Shown in pieces: positions 8,789 to 16,384 of a DNA stretch of 64,000 nucleotides. Numbering within the stretch: the stretch's first letter is position 1; the number at the start of each line of letters is the position of its first letter. The notes beneath the pieces were generated by a model. The model worked only from the letters and a program-made list of their open reading frames with translations. It made no database searches and was not told the DNA's origin. Source of the stretch: JBCBGF01 sp039193455 (GTDB lineage: Bacteria > Pseudomonadota > Alphaproteobacteria > Rhodobacterales > Rhodobacteraceae); the NCBI GenBank assembly GCA_039193455.1, contig JBCCWO010000008.1, forward strand, positions 93,914-157,913, read 5' to 3'. The translations under genes were made by a program, and so were the position numbers.

Positions 8789-9121
8789 GAAACAATCGCG
8801 CAATGGCGGCCGTGCATACCGCCAATGTGCGAAACAGTGGCGTTTTTGGCCGATCCATTGACCAGATCAACGCCCCAATACCCCTTCTAAACATCTAGAT
8901 CTGGAGCCACGCACTGGGCATCCACAAGATATTGTGGATCCAGGCGGCCCAAGGCGCCCCTACCGGATTGTATAAAGCCTGTATGGGAGCTGCACGCAGA
9001 GCGCATGCCGCTCATATACATTAAGTATACACGACAATGCCCTGAAATCAGTGCGAATTAGCAAGTGAGGCGATACCAATCAGGTCGAGGAAGCAGCAAA
9101 AAATCTGGAGCAGAAGCCCAA
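8789..9121. other. Intergenic region with two palindromes
   Basis: There is no gene in this 333-base stretch. It holds a perfect inverted repeat at 8920-8939 (ATCCACAA-GATA-TTGTGGAT) and a second palindrome at 9015-9029 (TATAC-ATTAA-GTATA), both upstream of the gene at 9122. Confidence 0.7.
8920..8939. repeat. Perfect inverted repeat, candidate operator
   Basis: The two 8-base arms ATCCACAA and TTGTGGAT match perfectly around a 4-base centre. The arms also contain ATCCACA, the core of a DnaA box, in opposite orientations. It lies 182 bases before the ATG at 9122. Which factor binds is unknown. Confidence 0.45.
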
Positions 9122-9865
9122 ATGACAACGCAAACAAAAAACCTTTTGCATGCAATCTGGACCGGCGACGTTACCCCGGTTCCTTCCAGCCAAACCCACG
9201 CATTGTTCGACCTCGTCGGCGCCCAGTGCAACGCCCAGCTCGTCTTGATCGAGGTACCGCCCGGCCCCCTGTGCGGCCGCGTTTTTCACGAGACGGCAGA
9301 GCTGTTGCCCGATCTTCCGGTTGCGGACGTTCTGGAAGAAGAGTTGGACATGTGCGTACCCAAAGGCGGCACAGTCGTTGGCCTGTCGCAAGATGTCTTG
9401 GGCGCGGGATGCGACCCGAAGGCCCTGTCAACGGCGCTTGGTGTGGTCGCGGCCCAGATCATTGTCGATGCGGTGCAGATGTCCGCCGCGCCGGTGATGG
9501 ATGAGCGTGGCGAGATGCGCAAGCAGGCCGACATCCTCATGTCTGTGGTGCGAAGCATCGCATTGTCCCATGCGTCGATTGACGCTGCAGTTTTCAAGAA
9601 TGCTCTGGCCCGTGGGTTCGCCTCTGTCTTGGAAGGCGCGGTGGCAGCAAACCTGACCGATACCACGTTGACCGAGCGGTTTGTTCCCGAGGAGGGCGGT
9701 GCGGTGTCCTTTGCATCCGCGCGCGATGCGGGCTTCTGGACGGGCGCGGGACTGGCCACGCCGGCAAACACCGCTATGCCAGCCCCGGCCTCTACGCTGC
9801 CGCTGACAACACACGGCCGCACGCCAGGCGCAACCAATGCGCCCTCGGTTGCCCGGAAAGTTTAA
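9122..9865 (+). CDS. Uncharacterised protein of the flagellar locus
   Basis: The product is 247 residues from the ATG at 9122; an earlier in-frame start at 9065 adds a basic tail that looks non-coding. I do not recognise the family. The first half is mixed alpha/beta (HALFDLVGAQCNAQLVLIEV), the middle is helical (SALSTALGVVAAQIIVDAVQ-like composition), and the last 40 residues are Pro/Thr/Ala-rich and likely disordered. No signal peptide or membrane helix is seen, so it is probably cytoplasmic. Its stop codon overlaps the CtrA-type box that serves the downstream sigma factor gene. Confidence 0.65.
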   Translation: MTTQTKNLLHAIWTGDVTPVPSSQTHALFDLVGAQCNAQLVLIEVPPGPLCGRVFHETAELLPDLPVADVLEEELDMCVPKGGTVVGLSQDVLGAGCDPKALSTALGVVAAQIIVDAVQMSAAPVMDERGEMRKQADILMSVVRSIALSHASIDAAVFKNALARGFASVLEGAVAANLTDTTLTERFVPEEGGAVSFASARDAGFWTGAGLATPANTAMPAPASTLPLTTHGRTPGATNAPSVARKV

Positions 9866-9876
9866 TCTTCCATTAA
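9862..9876 (+). promoter_or_regulatory. Perfect CtrA-type box before the sigma factor gene
   Basis: TTAA-TCTTCCA-TTAA matches TTAA-N7-TTAA exactly, about 70 bases before the ATG at 9947. The same intergenic region holds TATTCTTG (9883-9890) and CAAGAATA (9940-9947), which are copies of the locus 8-mer. The known role of CtrA as a motility activator in Rhodobacterales supports function; binding itself is inferred. Confidence 0.6.
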
Positions 9877-9946
9877 CCACTTTATTCTTGGATTAGCGTG
9901 GCGATTGCCTAGATTATTCATGAATAGAAGAAGGAAGTGCAAGAAT

Positions 9947-10675
9947 ATGCCCATGTTCCTGGATGCCCTGAAAGAACCGCCGCTCGAGGTTGGCGAAGAA
10001 CGCACCGCGATCCGTGCCTGGCAAGACCAGGGCGACCGCGCGGCCCTTGGGGTTTTGCTGCGGTCTCACGCGCGCCAGGCTTGGGCCCACGCACGTAAAT
10101 GGGCCAAGAATCCCACGGACTTGGAAGACCTTATGGCCGAAGGCATGATGGGATTGATCGATGCGGCATCGCGCTTCGATCTTGAACGGGACGTGCGCTT
10201 TAACACCTACGCGATCTGGTTCATTCGCAATCGCGTGGCCTCGGCGCAGGCGACGGTGTCGAGCATCGTCGATGTACCCACACGCGTCTTTATCGACGCG
10301 CGGTCGGGCCGGCTGGATCCGGTGGCCAACGCCGAAGCGATTGCCGCCATCGAGCCGATGGTGGGCGTGGATGACACCGCGGCGGTCGGAAACGCCGTGA
10401 TTTGCCCCGACAAGACACCGGAAGAATTCGTTGCCGAGCAATCTGCACAGGATGCGGTGCGCCGCCTGCTGGAAGAGGCGCTTGCCAAGCTAGAGCCGAT
10501 GGAGCAAGCCGTGATCCGCCGTCGCCTGGACGGTGAAGAAGACGGCGGCGACGCCCCCGACATTCTGTTGAAGGTGACGTGCCAGCGCCTGCGCGCGATT
10601 GAGCGCCGGGCGATTGCCCGTCTGCGCCAGATCCTGCAGCGCAGCGGCTTCAGCCTTGCCATGCTCGACCACTGA
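9947..10675 (+). CDS. Sigma-70 family factor (RpoH-like) in the flagellar locus
   Basis: The product is 242 residues from the ATG at 9947, with AAGGAAG 10 bases upstream. Region 2 is clear: DLEDLMAEGMMGLIDAASRF, then VRFNTYAIWFIRNRV. Region 4 is weaker: LEPMEQAVIRRRL and a final ALARLRQ-like helix. Region 1.1 is missing and region 3 is short, as in RpoH-type and other group 3/4 factors. It lies directly before fliK and behind a perfect CtrA-type box, so it may drive late flagellar genes. The classical flagellar factor FliA is not clearly matched. Confidence 0.8.
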   Translation: MPMFLDALKEPPLEVGEERTAIRAWQDQGDRAALGVLLRSHARQAWAHARKWAKNPTDLEDLMAEGMMGLIDAASRFDLERDVRFNTYAIWFIRNRVASAQATVSSIVDVPTRVFIDARSGRLDPVANAEAIAAIEPMVGVDDTAAVGNAVICPDKTPEEFVAEQSAQDAVRRLLEEALAKLEPMEQAVIRRRLDGEEDGGDAPDILLKVTCQRLRAIERRAIARLRQILQRSGFSLAMLDH

Positions 10676-10684
10676 GGTGAGCCA

Positions 10685-12151
10685 ATGCAGCCGATGCAGA
10701 TAATCCCGACCGCCGTTCCCAGTGCTGATGCTGGTGTGGGATCGCCCGCCCAAGCCACGTCGCCTGACTCCGGTGATACGGCAGACGGGGGCTTTCCCGA
10801 ACTGCTCAGGCAGGTAACGCCGACAGCGCCACAGAAGACGACGGCAAAGACCCCCGCTGACGGACAAGCGAGCGGCGAGACGCCAGCGCTTGGCATTGCA
10901 GCCGAGGGCAAGGATCTGATGACGGCGGTGGATGCCTTGTGGAGCGACCTGTCGCAACTTGCACTCGAGGCCCAAAACGCCTTCCAGGCCGCCGCAGTTC
11001 CAAGCGCCAAGATGGACGTGATGCAGGGCTTCGTTTCCGACCTGCAGGCGAAGCTTGCGGCCTTTCAAACGACCGCAATGGGTGCTTCTGGCACCCTGTC
11101 GACTCAGATCACAACCGAGCTTGCGCAGCGCACGTCGCTCCAGATCGGCCTGAGCCCCGCCGGGCCCGACGGCCCGATGCAAATGCTTGAAACCGCGATG
11201 GGCCTGTTGCGCTCGGCGCTGCCGATGGCGGCGCCTGCGAGCCCGGCTCAGACGCCAACCGCTGCGCCAATCCCGACGGCGGTTCCGGGCGCTGAGACTG
11301 TGGCCGCCCAAGCGGTTATGCCGTCCGAAGCCGACGCCGCGCAGCAGACCATGGCGGGCCCGGTCCCCGGCGCCGCGCCGCAAGCGGCACCCAACGGCGC
11401 TGTCCCGGCGAACCCGGCGGCAGTGCCTGCCGTCGCTCCAGCGACACCGGAACCGACGCCTGAGGCCGTAGCAACACCTGATCTGCGTGCGGCCGGGCAG
11501 GGTGAGGAACTGCCGGGCTCGATGACGCCCGAGACACCGAAGGCCGCCTTGGCCAATGCGGTGCTTGGAAATGATGCCGCGAAACCGGCGGGGCCAGCCC
11601 CGACAGTGGCGCAGGCCGTCGCCCCAAGCGCACCGCCGACAGCCGTGCCTGATACAACCCAAATGCTGAACGTTGACCAACCGGCGTCTGTCACGGCCCG
11701 CGCGACAAGCGACCTCGCGCCTGCGTTCTCGTTCGCGCGCAATATCGCGGCCCAGGTGCGCGGAACCACGTTCGAAGAGGGCAAGACCCGGGTCGAACTG
11801 ACGCCGCGCGGGTTGGGGGACATCGAGGTTGAAGTCGCGCGTGACGATTCCGGCAAGTTGCGGGTGGTGCTGCGCGCGGAAAACGCGGCTGTGCTGACCG
11901 CCTTCCGCAACGATCGCGACATGATCCTCGGCATGCTGCGTGACGGCGGCGTGCCCTTGGAAGACGGTGAGGTGGCCTTTGAAAGTTTCGGCGGGCACGG
12001 CTCTTATCAGGATCGCGGTGCCCCGCGTGACTTCGAAGAGATCGAGGCGGTCGTCCCCGGCGCCCCTATCGCCGATGAAGCCCCGCTTGCGGCGTCCATC
12101 GCCGCCCGCCCACCGGTCGCGCCAACTGGCGCGCTTGACATCACCACCTGA
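10685..12151 (+). CDS. fliK: Flagellar hook-length control protein FliK
   Basis: A 488-residue protein. About 350 residues are Ala/Pro/Thr-rich, as expected of the ruler region. The C-terminal switch domain is recognisable by TRVELTPRGLGDIEVEV, LRVVLRAENAAVLTAF and a terminal MLRDGGV segment. FliK measures the hook and switches export specificity through FlhB. The start has GAGGTGAG just upstream and lies 9 bases after the sigma factor stop, so the two are an operon with flgD next. Low sequence conservation outside the C-terminus is normal for FliK. Confidence 0.9.
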   Translation: MQPMQIIPTAVPSADAGVGSPAQATSPDSGDTADGGFPELLRQVTPTAPQKTTAKTPADGQASGETPALGIAAEGKDLMTAVDALWSDLSQLALEAQNAFQAAAVPSAKMDVMQGFVSDLQAKLAAFQTTAMGASGTLSTQITTELAQRTSLQIGLSPAGPDGPMQMLETAMGLLRSALPMAAPASPAQTPTAAPIPTAVPGAETVAAQAVMPSEADAAQQTMAGPVPGAAPQAAPNGAVPANPAAVPAVAPATPEPTPEAVATPDLRAAGQGEELPGSMTPETPKAALANAVLGNDAAKPAGPAPTVAQAVAPSAPPTAVPDTTQMLNVDQPASVTARATSDLAPAFSFARNIAAQVRGTTFEEGKTRVELTPRGLGDIEVEVARDDSGKLRVVLRAENAAVLTAFRNDRDMILGMLRDGGVPLEDGEVAFESFGGHGSYQDRGAPRDFEEIEAVVPGAPIADEAPLAASIAARPPVAPTGALDITT

Positions 12152-12180
12152 TCTGCGACCCGCAGAGAAAGGACACTCCA

Positions 12181-12855
12181 ATGACCGATGCGATTTCCCC
12201 CACAAGCGTGGTGCCGGCCGCCGAGACGCGAGAGCCGGATGCCTCTTCGCTCAGCCGATTGGCGGGCGATTTCAACAGCTTCCTTCAGCTTTTGACGGCG
12301 CAGGTCTCAAATCAGGATCCGCTGGCGCCTATGGACAGCTCGACCTTTGTGACCCAGCTGGCCCAGCTCAGCCAGGTGGAACAGACGGTTGCGGTGAACA
12401 CGAACCTCGAAGGGATCTCGTCCCAGATTGCTGCAGCCAATAACCTGACCGATGTCGATCTGATTGGCCGCGATGTAACGATCGTCGGCGACAGCTTTAG
12501 CAACACCTCGGCCGAGGGAAAGCTTGGCTATGAATTGGCATCCGAGGCGTCGACGGTGACCGCGCGGATCAAGGCCGAAGACGGCACTATCCTGCGCACC
12601 TTCGCCGGATTGCCAACCTTGCCTGGCGAGCGCCAAGAGGTGGCGTGGGATGGGCTTGATGAAACCGGCGCCCCGGTTGCGAACGAGACCTTGGTTTTTG
12701 ATCTTGGAGCGCTGGATGACAAGGGCGAGCCGGTGCCATTTATCGGCTATGTCAGCGCAAGCGTGGAAAGCGTACTCTTGGATGGTGACGCCGCGCAGCT
12801 GATGCTCAGCACGGGCGAGACCATTCCCTCAAGCAGCGTTCTGTCGATCCAGTAA
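12181..12855 (+). CDS. flgD: Flagellar hook-capping protein FlgD
   Basis: A 224-residue protein. The N-terminal cap motif FNSFLQLLTAQVSNQDPLAP and LAQLSQVEQTVAVNTNLEGI are diagnostic. The central part has the FlgD Tudor/Ig-like fold with RQEVAWDGLDETGAPV. FlgD caps the growing hook and is discarded when the hook is complete. AAAGGA precedes the ATG. The gene is cotranscribed with fliK (29-base gap) and ends 10 bases from a convergent gene, with no clear terminator seen. Confidence 0.93.
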   Translation: MTDAISPTSVVPAAETREPDASSLSRLAGDFNSFLQLLTAQVSNQDPLAPMDSSTFVTQLAQLSQVEQTVAVNTNLEGISSQIAAANNLTDVDLIGRDVTIVGDSFSNTSAEGKLGYELASEASTVTARIKAEDGTILRTFAGLPTLPGERQEVAWDGLDETGAPVANETLVFDLGALDDKGEPVPFIGYVSASVESVLLDGDAAQLMLSTGETIPSSSVLSIQ

Positions 12856-12865
12856 GGCGTGATTG

Positions 12866-13291
12866 CTACCGGCGCGGGACGTTGCGGCGTCCCAGCAGCC
12901 AAATGTCGATTTCTTTCAGCGTCGGCACTTCGGCGACGACCATCTTTTCCAGCCGACCCCGCAGCACATCTACATCGACATCAGCCGTAACATAATTGGG
13001 TCGGGCGTCCCGCACCCCGGTAAGGACCATGTCGCGCAGCCACACGATGTGGCGCGCGTCCCGAAAACGCTCGGCCTCTGACTCTTCGTCAAAGCGGAAG
13101 ACGATCTTGGCGACAAGGTACTGTGTGTGACGCGGTGTCTCGACAGCGAAGGTAATCGCACCGACATCCACCGAGTTTGCGGCGTCGGAAGAGGATTTTA
13201 TATCGCTCGACGCGGCTGCAAGGGCGACGCCAGCCTGCGGGGCGGGCGCCAAAGCAATGCCAAGCGCGAGGACGAATTTGAGATACCGCAT
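12866..13291 (-). CDS. Exported FliL-like protein
   Basis: A 141-residue protein with a signal peptide (LKFVLALGIALAPAPQAGVA) and a C-terminal domain of about 95 residues. That domain has alternating strands and helices (RHTQYLVAKIVFRF, DMVLTGVRDA, LEKMVVAEVPTLKEIDIW), which resembles the periplasmic part of FliL, a stator-associated protein. The similarity is one of pattern, not of a sure motif. It is the last gene of the minus-strand flgF-flgG-flgA-flgH run, separated from flgH by a hairpin (13305-13329). AGGAAAA lies upstream of its ATG. Confidence 0.6.
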   Translation of the reverse strand: MRYLKFVLALGIALAPAPQAGVALAAASSDIKSSSDAANSVDVGAITFAVETPRHTQYLVAKIVFRFDEESEAERFRDARHIVWLRDMVLTGVRDARPNYVTADVDVDVLRGRLEKMVVAEVPTLKEIDIWLLGRRNVPRR

Positions 13292-13304
13292 GATTTTCCT
13301 GTTG

Positions 13305-13329
13305 GATCCGAACCGATCTGGTTCGGATC
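13305..13329 (-). terminator. Intercistronic hairpin between flgH and the FliL-like gene
   Basis: Perfect 10-base arms GATCCGAACC and GGTTCGGATC enclose GATCT. No U-run follows on the minus strand, so it may act as an attenuator or a stabilising 3' end for flgH mRNA rather than a full terminator. Confidence 0.5.
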
Positions 13330-13356
13330 GCAGGTAAATCAGACGTAAATGTCTCT

Positions 13357-14121
13357 CTAGTAAGGCAGAATAATGTCGAGTGCCCCTTCGCCCAGGCTTG
13401 TCCGCGTCTGGCGAGAGATCTGGCCACGTCCGGCATAGGTGATGCGCGCCTCGGCGATCTTGTCATAGGCGATCACATTATTGCGCTGGATGTCCTGGGG
13501 CCGGATGATCCCCGCCACCCGCAATTCACGCAACTCGGCGTTCACCTTCACCTCTTGCCGACCGGCGATCACCATGTTGCCATTGGGCAGCGTCTGAACG
13601 ACGAGCGCGGCAACCTTGAGGTTGATCGTTTCGGCACGGTCAATCGTCCCCGATCCGCGGGCCGCCTTTGAGGCATCCAGGTCGACGATATCGCCGGTGG
13701 GCAGGTCGTCCGGGTCGACGCCCGGCAGGATCTTGTCGATCTGCGAGCCGTAGCCAAAGAAGGTCGGGAACGCCATCGTGTTGGTGCCTTGGCGGCTGCG
13801 CGCAGTGGCGTTCGACAGCTGGGCCTCGTCATCGATGTTGATCGCGATCGTCAGGATATCGCCGATCTGGCTTGCCCGTTGGTCTGCGAAGAAATTCGTG
13901 GCGCCCGGCTGCCAGAGAGAGGCGGCCTCGGCGCGCTGGAACACGGGCGCGGCCTGCGGGGGCGGCATCGGGACCGAAACACGCGCCGCTTCCGGCATCG
14001 TTCTGTCGTTCATCCGGATATCCGAGATGCGGGGATTGTAGTCCCCGAACGCCCCGCCGCAGCCACTGACAACTACGGCCAGGGCCAGGCTGACCGGAAG
14101 ACGTGAAAACGCTGTTTTCAT
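13357..14121 (-). CDS. flgH: Flagellar L-ring lipoprotein FlgH
   Basis: A 254-residue protein with a lipoprotein signal (LALAVVVSGCGG, lipidated Cys at 21). Conserved FlgH segments are SLWQPGATNFFADQRASQIGDILTI-like (residues about 68-92), NLKVAALVVQTLPNGNMVI and the C-terminal IQRNNVIAYDKIAEARITYA. FlgH forms the outer-membrane ring around the rod. It overlaps flgA by 4 bases and follows flgG and flgA in the same direction, the usual order in this group. Confidence 0.95.
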   Translation of the reverse strand: MKTAFSRLPVSLALAVVVSGCGGAFGDYNPRISDIRMNDRTMPEAARVSVPMPPPQAAPVFQRAEAASLWQPGATNFFADQRASQIGDILTIAINIDDEAQLSNATARSRQGTNTMAFPTFFGYGSQIDKILPGVDPDDLPTGDIVDLDASKAARGSGTIDRAETINLKVAALVVQTLPNGNMVIAGRQEVKVNAELRELRVAGIIRPQDIQRNNVIAYDKIAEARITYAGRGQISRQTRTSLGEGALDIILPY

Positions 14122-14774
14122 TGAAAGACCTCGACAATGCCATCCGCGGTGGCGATTCCGACGACGGATTGGTTGCTTGATAGGTTGACGACTTTGACAT
14201 CGTCGCCCAGGGCGGCGTCGGACAGGGCCCGCCCCGTGGCTGTTAGGTTGAGACCGCCGTCATTGAAGACGATCCGAATATGTTCGCCACGCTCCACCAG
14301 ACGGGGGGCCATGACCGACTGCGTCATAACGGGGCGCCCGGGGGTAAGAAGGCGCCGAACCTCCATCCCGACAAGCGTGTCCATGTCTGTGACGGCAAAG
14401 TTGTTGATGCGGCGGGCCGGGATCTCGATCGTGTTCAGGTCGGTTTCGGCGATGATGTCCCCGGGCTGCATCTGCCGGGCGGGAACGGGAACCTGGACCA
14501 TGACCATCGCAAAGCCCGAGACGCGTGTGACGCTGCCATCTTCGCGAAAGGCGTCGGCCACGAACTGGCCCGAGCCGGGATCCGACCAGAACGCCCGCAG
14601 TGCCACAGCATCGGCGATGGTCGGGTTGTAGTTGATGCGCAGCGTCGCGTTTTCGGGGATCGCCCCGCTCCATTCGACGAGGAACTGTTCTTCGACGAGC
14701 GTTTCGAGATCTGCCGCCAGTGTCGGCTGGGCTGCGGCCAGGGCCGCGGCGAAGAGAAGGCCACGCAGTTTCAT
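14118..14774 (-). CDS. flgA: P-ring assembly chaperone FlgA
   Basis: A 218-residue protein with a signal peptide (LLFAAALAAAQPTLA). The C-terminal SAF domain carries RQMQPGDIIAETDLNTIEI, VGMEVRRLLTPGRPV and a final LSSNQSVVGIATADGIVEV. FlgA helps FlgI polymerise into the P-ring. The start shares one base with the flgG stop and the stop overlaps flgH by 4 bases, so expression is tightly coupled. flgI itself lies about 9 kb away at 23022. Confidence 0.93.
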   Translation of the reverse strand: MKLRGLLFAAALAAAQPTLAADLETLVEEQFLVEWSGAIPENATLRINYNPTIADAVALRAFWSDPGSGQFVADAFREDGSVTRVSGFAMVMVQVPVPARQMQPGDIIAETDLNTIEIPARRINNFAVTDMDTLVGMEVRRLLTPGRPVMTQSVMAPRLVERGEHIRIVFNDGGLNLTATGRALSDAALGDDVKVVNLSSNQSVVGIATADGIVEVFQ

Positions 14775-15559
14775 CAGCGCACCTGGTTAGCGGTCGACAT
14801 CATCTGGTCGGCCGTCTCAATGGTTTTCGAATTCATCTCGTAGGCGCGCTGGGCCGAAATCAGATCGGTGATTTGCTGGATGATGTTGACGTTCGAATTT
14901 TCAAGATAGCCTTGGCGCACAATCCCGAAGCCCGGGTCGCCCGGGTTGGCCGTGGTCGCATCGCCGGACGCAGCCGTGCCCTCAAGCAGGTTGTTCCCCA
15001 TGGGCCGCAAGCCGCCATCGTTGATGAAGGTGGCCAAGGACAGCTGGCCCAGCTCGACCGGGTTCGGGTCGGACTCGACATAGGCCATGATCACGCCCTG
15101 CTCGTTGATTTCGATGCTCTTGGTGTTCTCCGGGACGACCACGCCGGGATCGACCTCGTAGCCCTGCATCGTCACCAGCTGACCTTCCGCCGAGAGCTGG
15201 AAGGCACCGTCCCGTGTATAGGCGCGGCCGCCGTCCGGCAGGTTGACGACAAAGTAACCTTGGCCGTCGATGGCGACATCCAGGTCATTTTCGGTTGAGA
15301 CGAACCCGCCCTGTGTGTTCAGCCGGACCGTTCCCGATGTCTGGACGCCCAGGCCGATATCGATACCAGTGGGGGCAATGGTGCCCTGATCCGAGGTCAG
15401 CGCGCCCTCGCGCGAGACGTTTTCGTAAATCAGGTCCTGAAACGCCGCACGCGCCGATTTGAACCCGGTGGTGTTGGCGTTCGCGATGTTGTTGGAAATC
15501 ACGTCGACATTGTTCTGCTGGGCCAGCATGCCCGTCGCAGCGATACTCAGTGCTTTCAT
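14774..15559 (-). CDS. flgG: Flagellar distal rod protein FlgG
   Basis: A 261-residue protein, the standard length. It begins MKALSIAATGMLAQQNNVDV with the rod N-terminal motif ISNNIANANTTGFK, has the middle FlgG segment with DVAIDGQGYFVVNLPDG, and ends with the rod C-terminal motif INIIQQITDLISAQRAYEMN-like sequence and ADQMMSTANQVR. FlgG forms the distal rod. It lies 18 bases downstream of flgF and is coupled to flgA. Confidence 0.97.
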   Translation of the reverse strand: MKALSIAATGMLAQQNNVDVISNNIANANTTGFKSARAAFQDLIYENVSREGALTSDQGTIAPTGIDIGLGVQTSGTVRLNTQGGFVSTENDLDVAIDGQGYFVVNLPDGGRAYTRDGAFQLSAEGQLVTMQGYEVDPGVVVPENTKSIEINEQGVIMAYVESDPNPVELGQLSLATFINDGGLRPMGNNLLEGTAASGDATTANPGDPGFGIVRQGYLENSNVNIIQQITDLISAQRAYEMNSKTIETADQMMSTANQVR

Positions 15560-15577
15560 GTCAGTATCCTTTCCTGC

Positions 15578-16312
15578 CTATCCCATACGACCGATCCGGC
15601 GCAGCGCGTCACGGATCAGCTTGTCTTCGTTGTCGATGAGCTTGGTCGCCCGTTCGTAGGATTTCTGCACTTCCATCAGACGGGTCACTTCCGCGATGGG
15701 GTGCACGTTCGAGGATTCGATAGAGCCCTGGACCATCTCGGTGGACTCAGTGGGCTGTGCGTCATCCCGCGCGCCCTCTGGCGGGACGAACATGCCCGCG
15801 CCGAGACGCTCGTAGGATTGAAGCGATGGCACGTCGAACATGCCGATCTGGCCCAGTTCCCCGGCTTCGGACGAGATTGTGCCTTCCGGTGAAATCTGAA
15901 GATCGGTGATGCCCGGCGGCAAGGTGATCGTACCGCCGCCGCTATCCAGCACCTCGGCGCCGGACTGCGTCTGCAACACGCCATCGGGGCTGAGCGACAG
16001 CTGACCATCCCGGCCATAGGCGATCTGGCCTTCGGCGGTCCGGTAGGACAGCCACCCATCGCCATTCAGGGCGATGTCGAGCGGATTGCCGGTTTGCACG
16101 AAAGCGCCCTGGCGCGTGTCGACGTAAGAGCCCGCGTCGATGACGAACTCGGTATCTTCCCCGCCAGGGTTTTCAAGCAGGTAGGCCTCGAACGCGACGC
16201 GCTCGCCCTTGAAGCCCGCCGTATTGGCGTTGGCGATGTTGTTCGCCGTCACCTCAAGATCACGCCGCGCGGCCGCTGCTAGCGACAAAGAGATATAGGA
16301 ATTTGTCTCCAA
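15578..16312 (-). CDS. flgF: Flagellar proximal rod protein FlgF
   Basis: A 244-residue protein with the rod motif TANNIANANTAGFKGERVAF near the start, a short LDIALNGDGWLSYRT segment, and a C-terminal rod-type helix (VTRLMEVQKSYERATKLI). The shorter central domain and the N-terminus METNSYISLSLAAAARRD separate it from FlgG. It is the first gene of the minus-strand rod/ring operon, and its promoter lies in the AT-rich gap 16313-16384 shared with the divergent gene at 16385. Confidence 0.95.
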   Translation of the reverse strand: METNSYISLSLAAAARRDLEVTANNIANANTAGFKGERVAFEAYLLENPGGEDTEFVIDAGSYVDTRQGAFVQTGNPLDIALNGDGWLSYRTAEGQIAYGRDGQLSLSPDGVLQTQSGAEVLDSGGGTITLPPGITDLQISPEGTISSEAGELGQIGMFDVPSLQSYERLGAGMFVPPEGARDDAQPTESTEMVQGSIESSNVHPIAEVTRLMEVQKSYERATKLIDNEDKLIRDALRRIGRMG

Positions 16313-16334
16313 GACACCGTTCCGTTTCGTTTTG

Positions 16335-16365
16335 CAAGAATAGATGTTGCATCAATCAAGATTAA
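16335..16365. promoter_or_regulatory. Divergent flgF / 16385-gene promoter region with paired 8-mers
   Basis: CAAGAATA (16335-16342) and CAAGATTA (16357-16364) occur in direct orientation. The second overlaps TTAA at 16362-16365, a CtrA half-site read on the minus strand. The same 8-mer recurs upstream of other flagellar operons in this window. Confidence 0.4.
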
Positions 16366-16384
16366 ATGCAAGTATAAATTTGAG

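Noticed and set aside
8920..8939. Replication origin based on the two DnaA-like cores
   Set aside because: Only two partial boxes are present, and there is no AT-rich unwinding region or origin-linked gene nearby.
10490..12205. 571-codon minus-strand ORF over fliK
   Set aside because: It is very Arg- and Gly-rich and antisense to fliK, whose C-terminal domain is clear.
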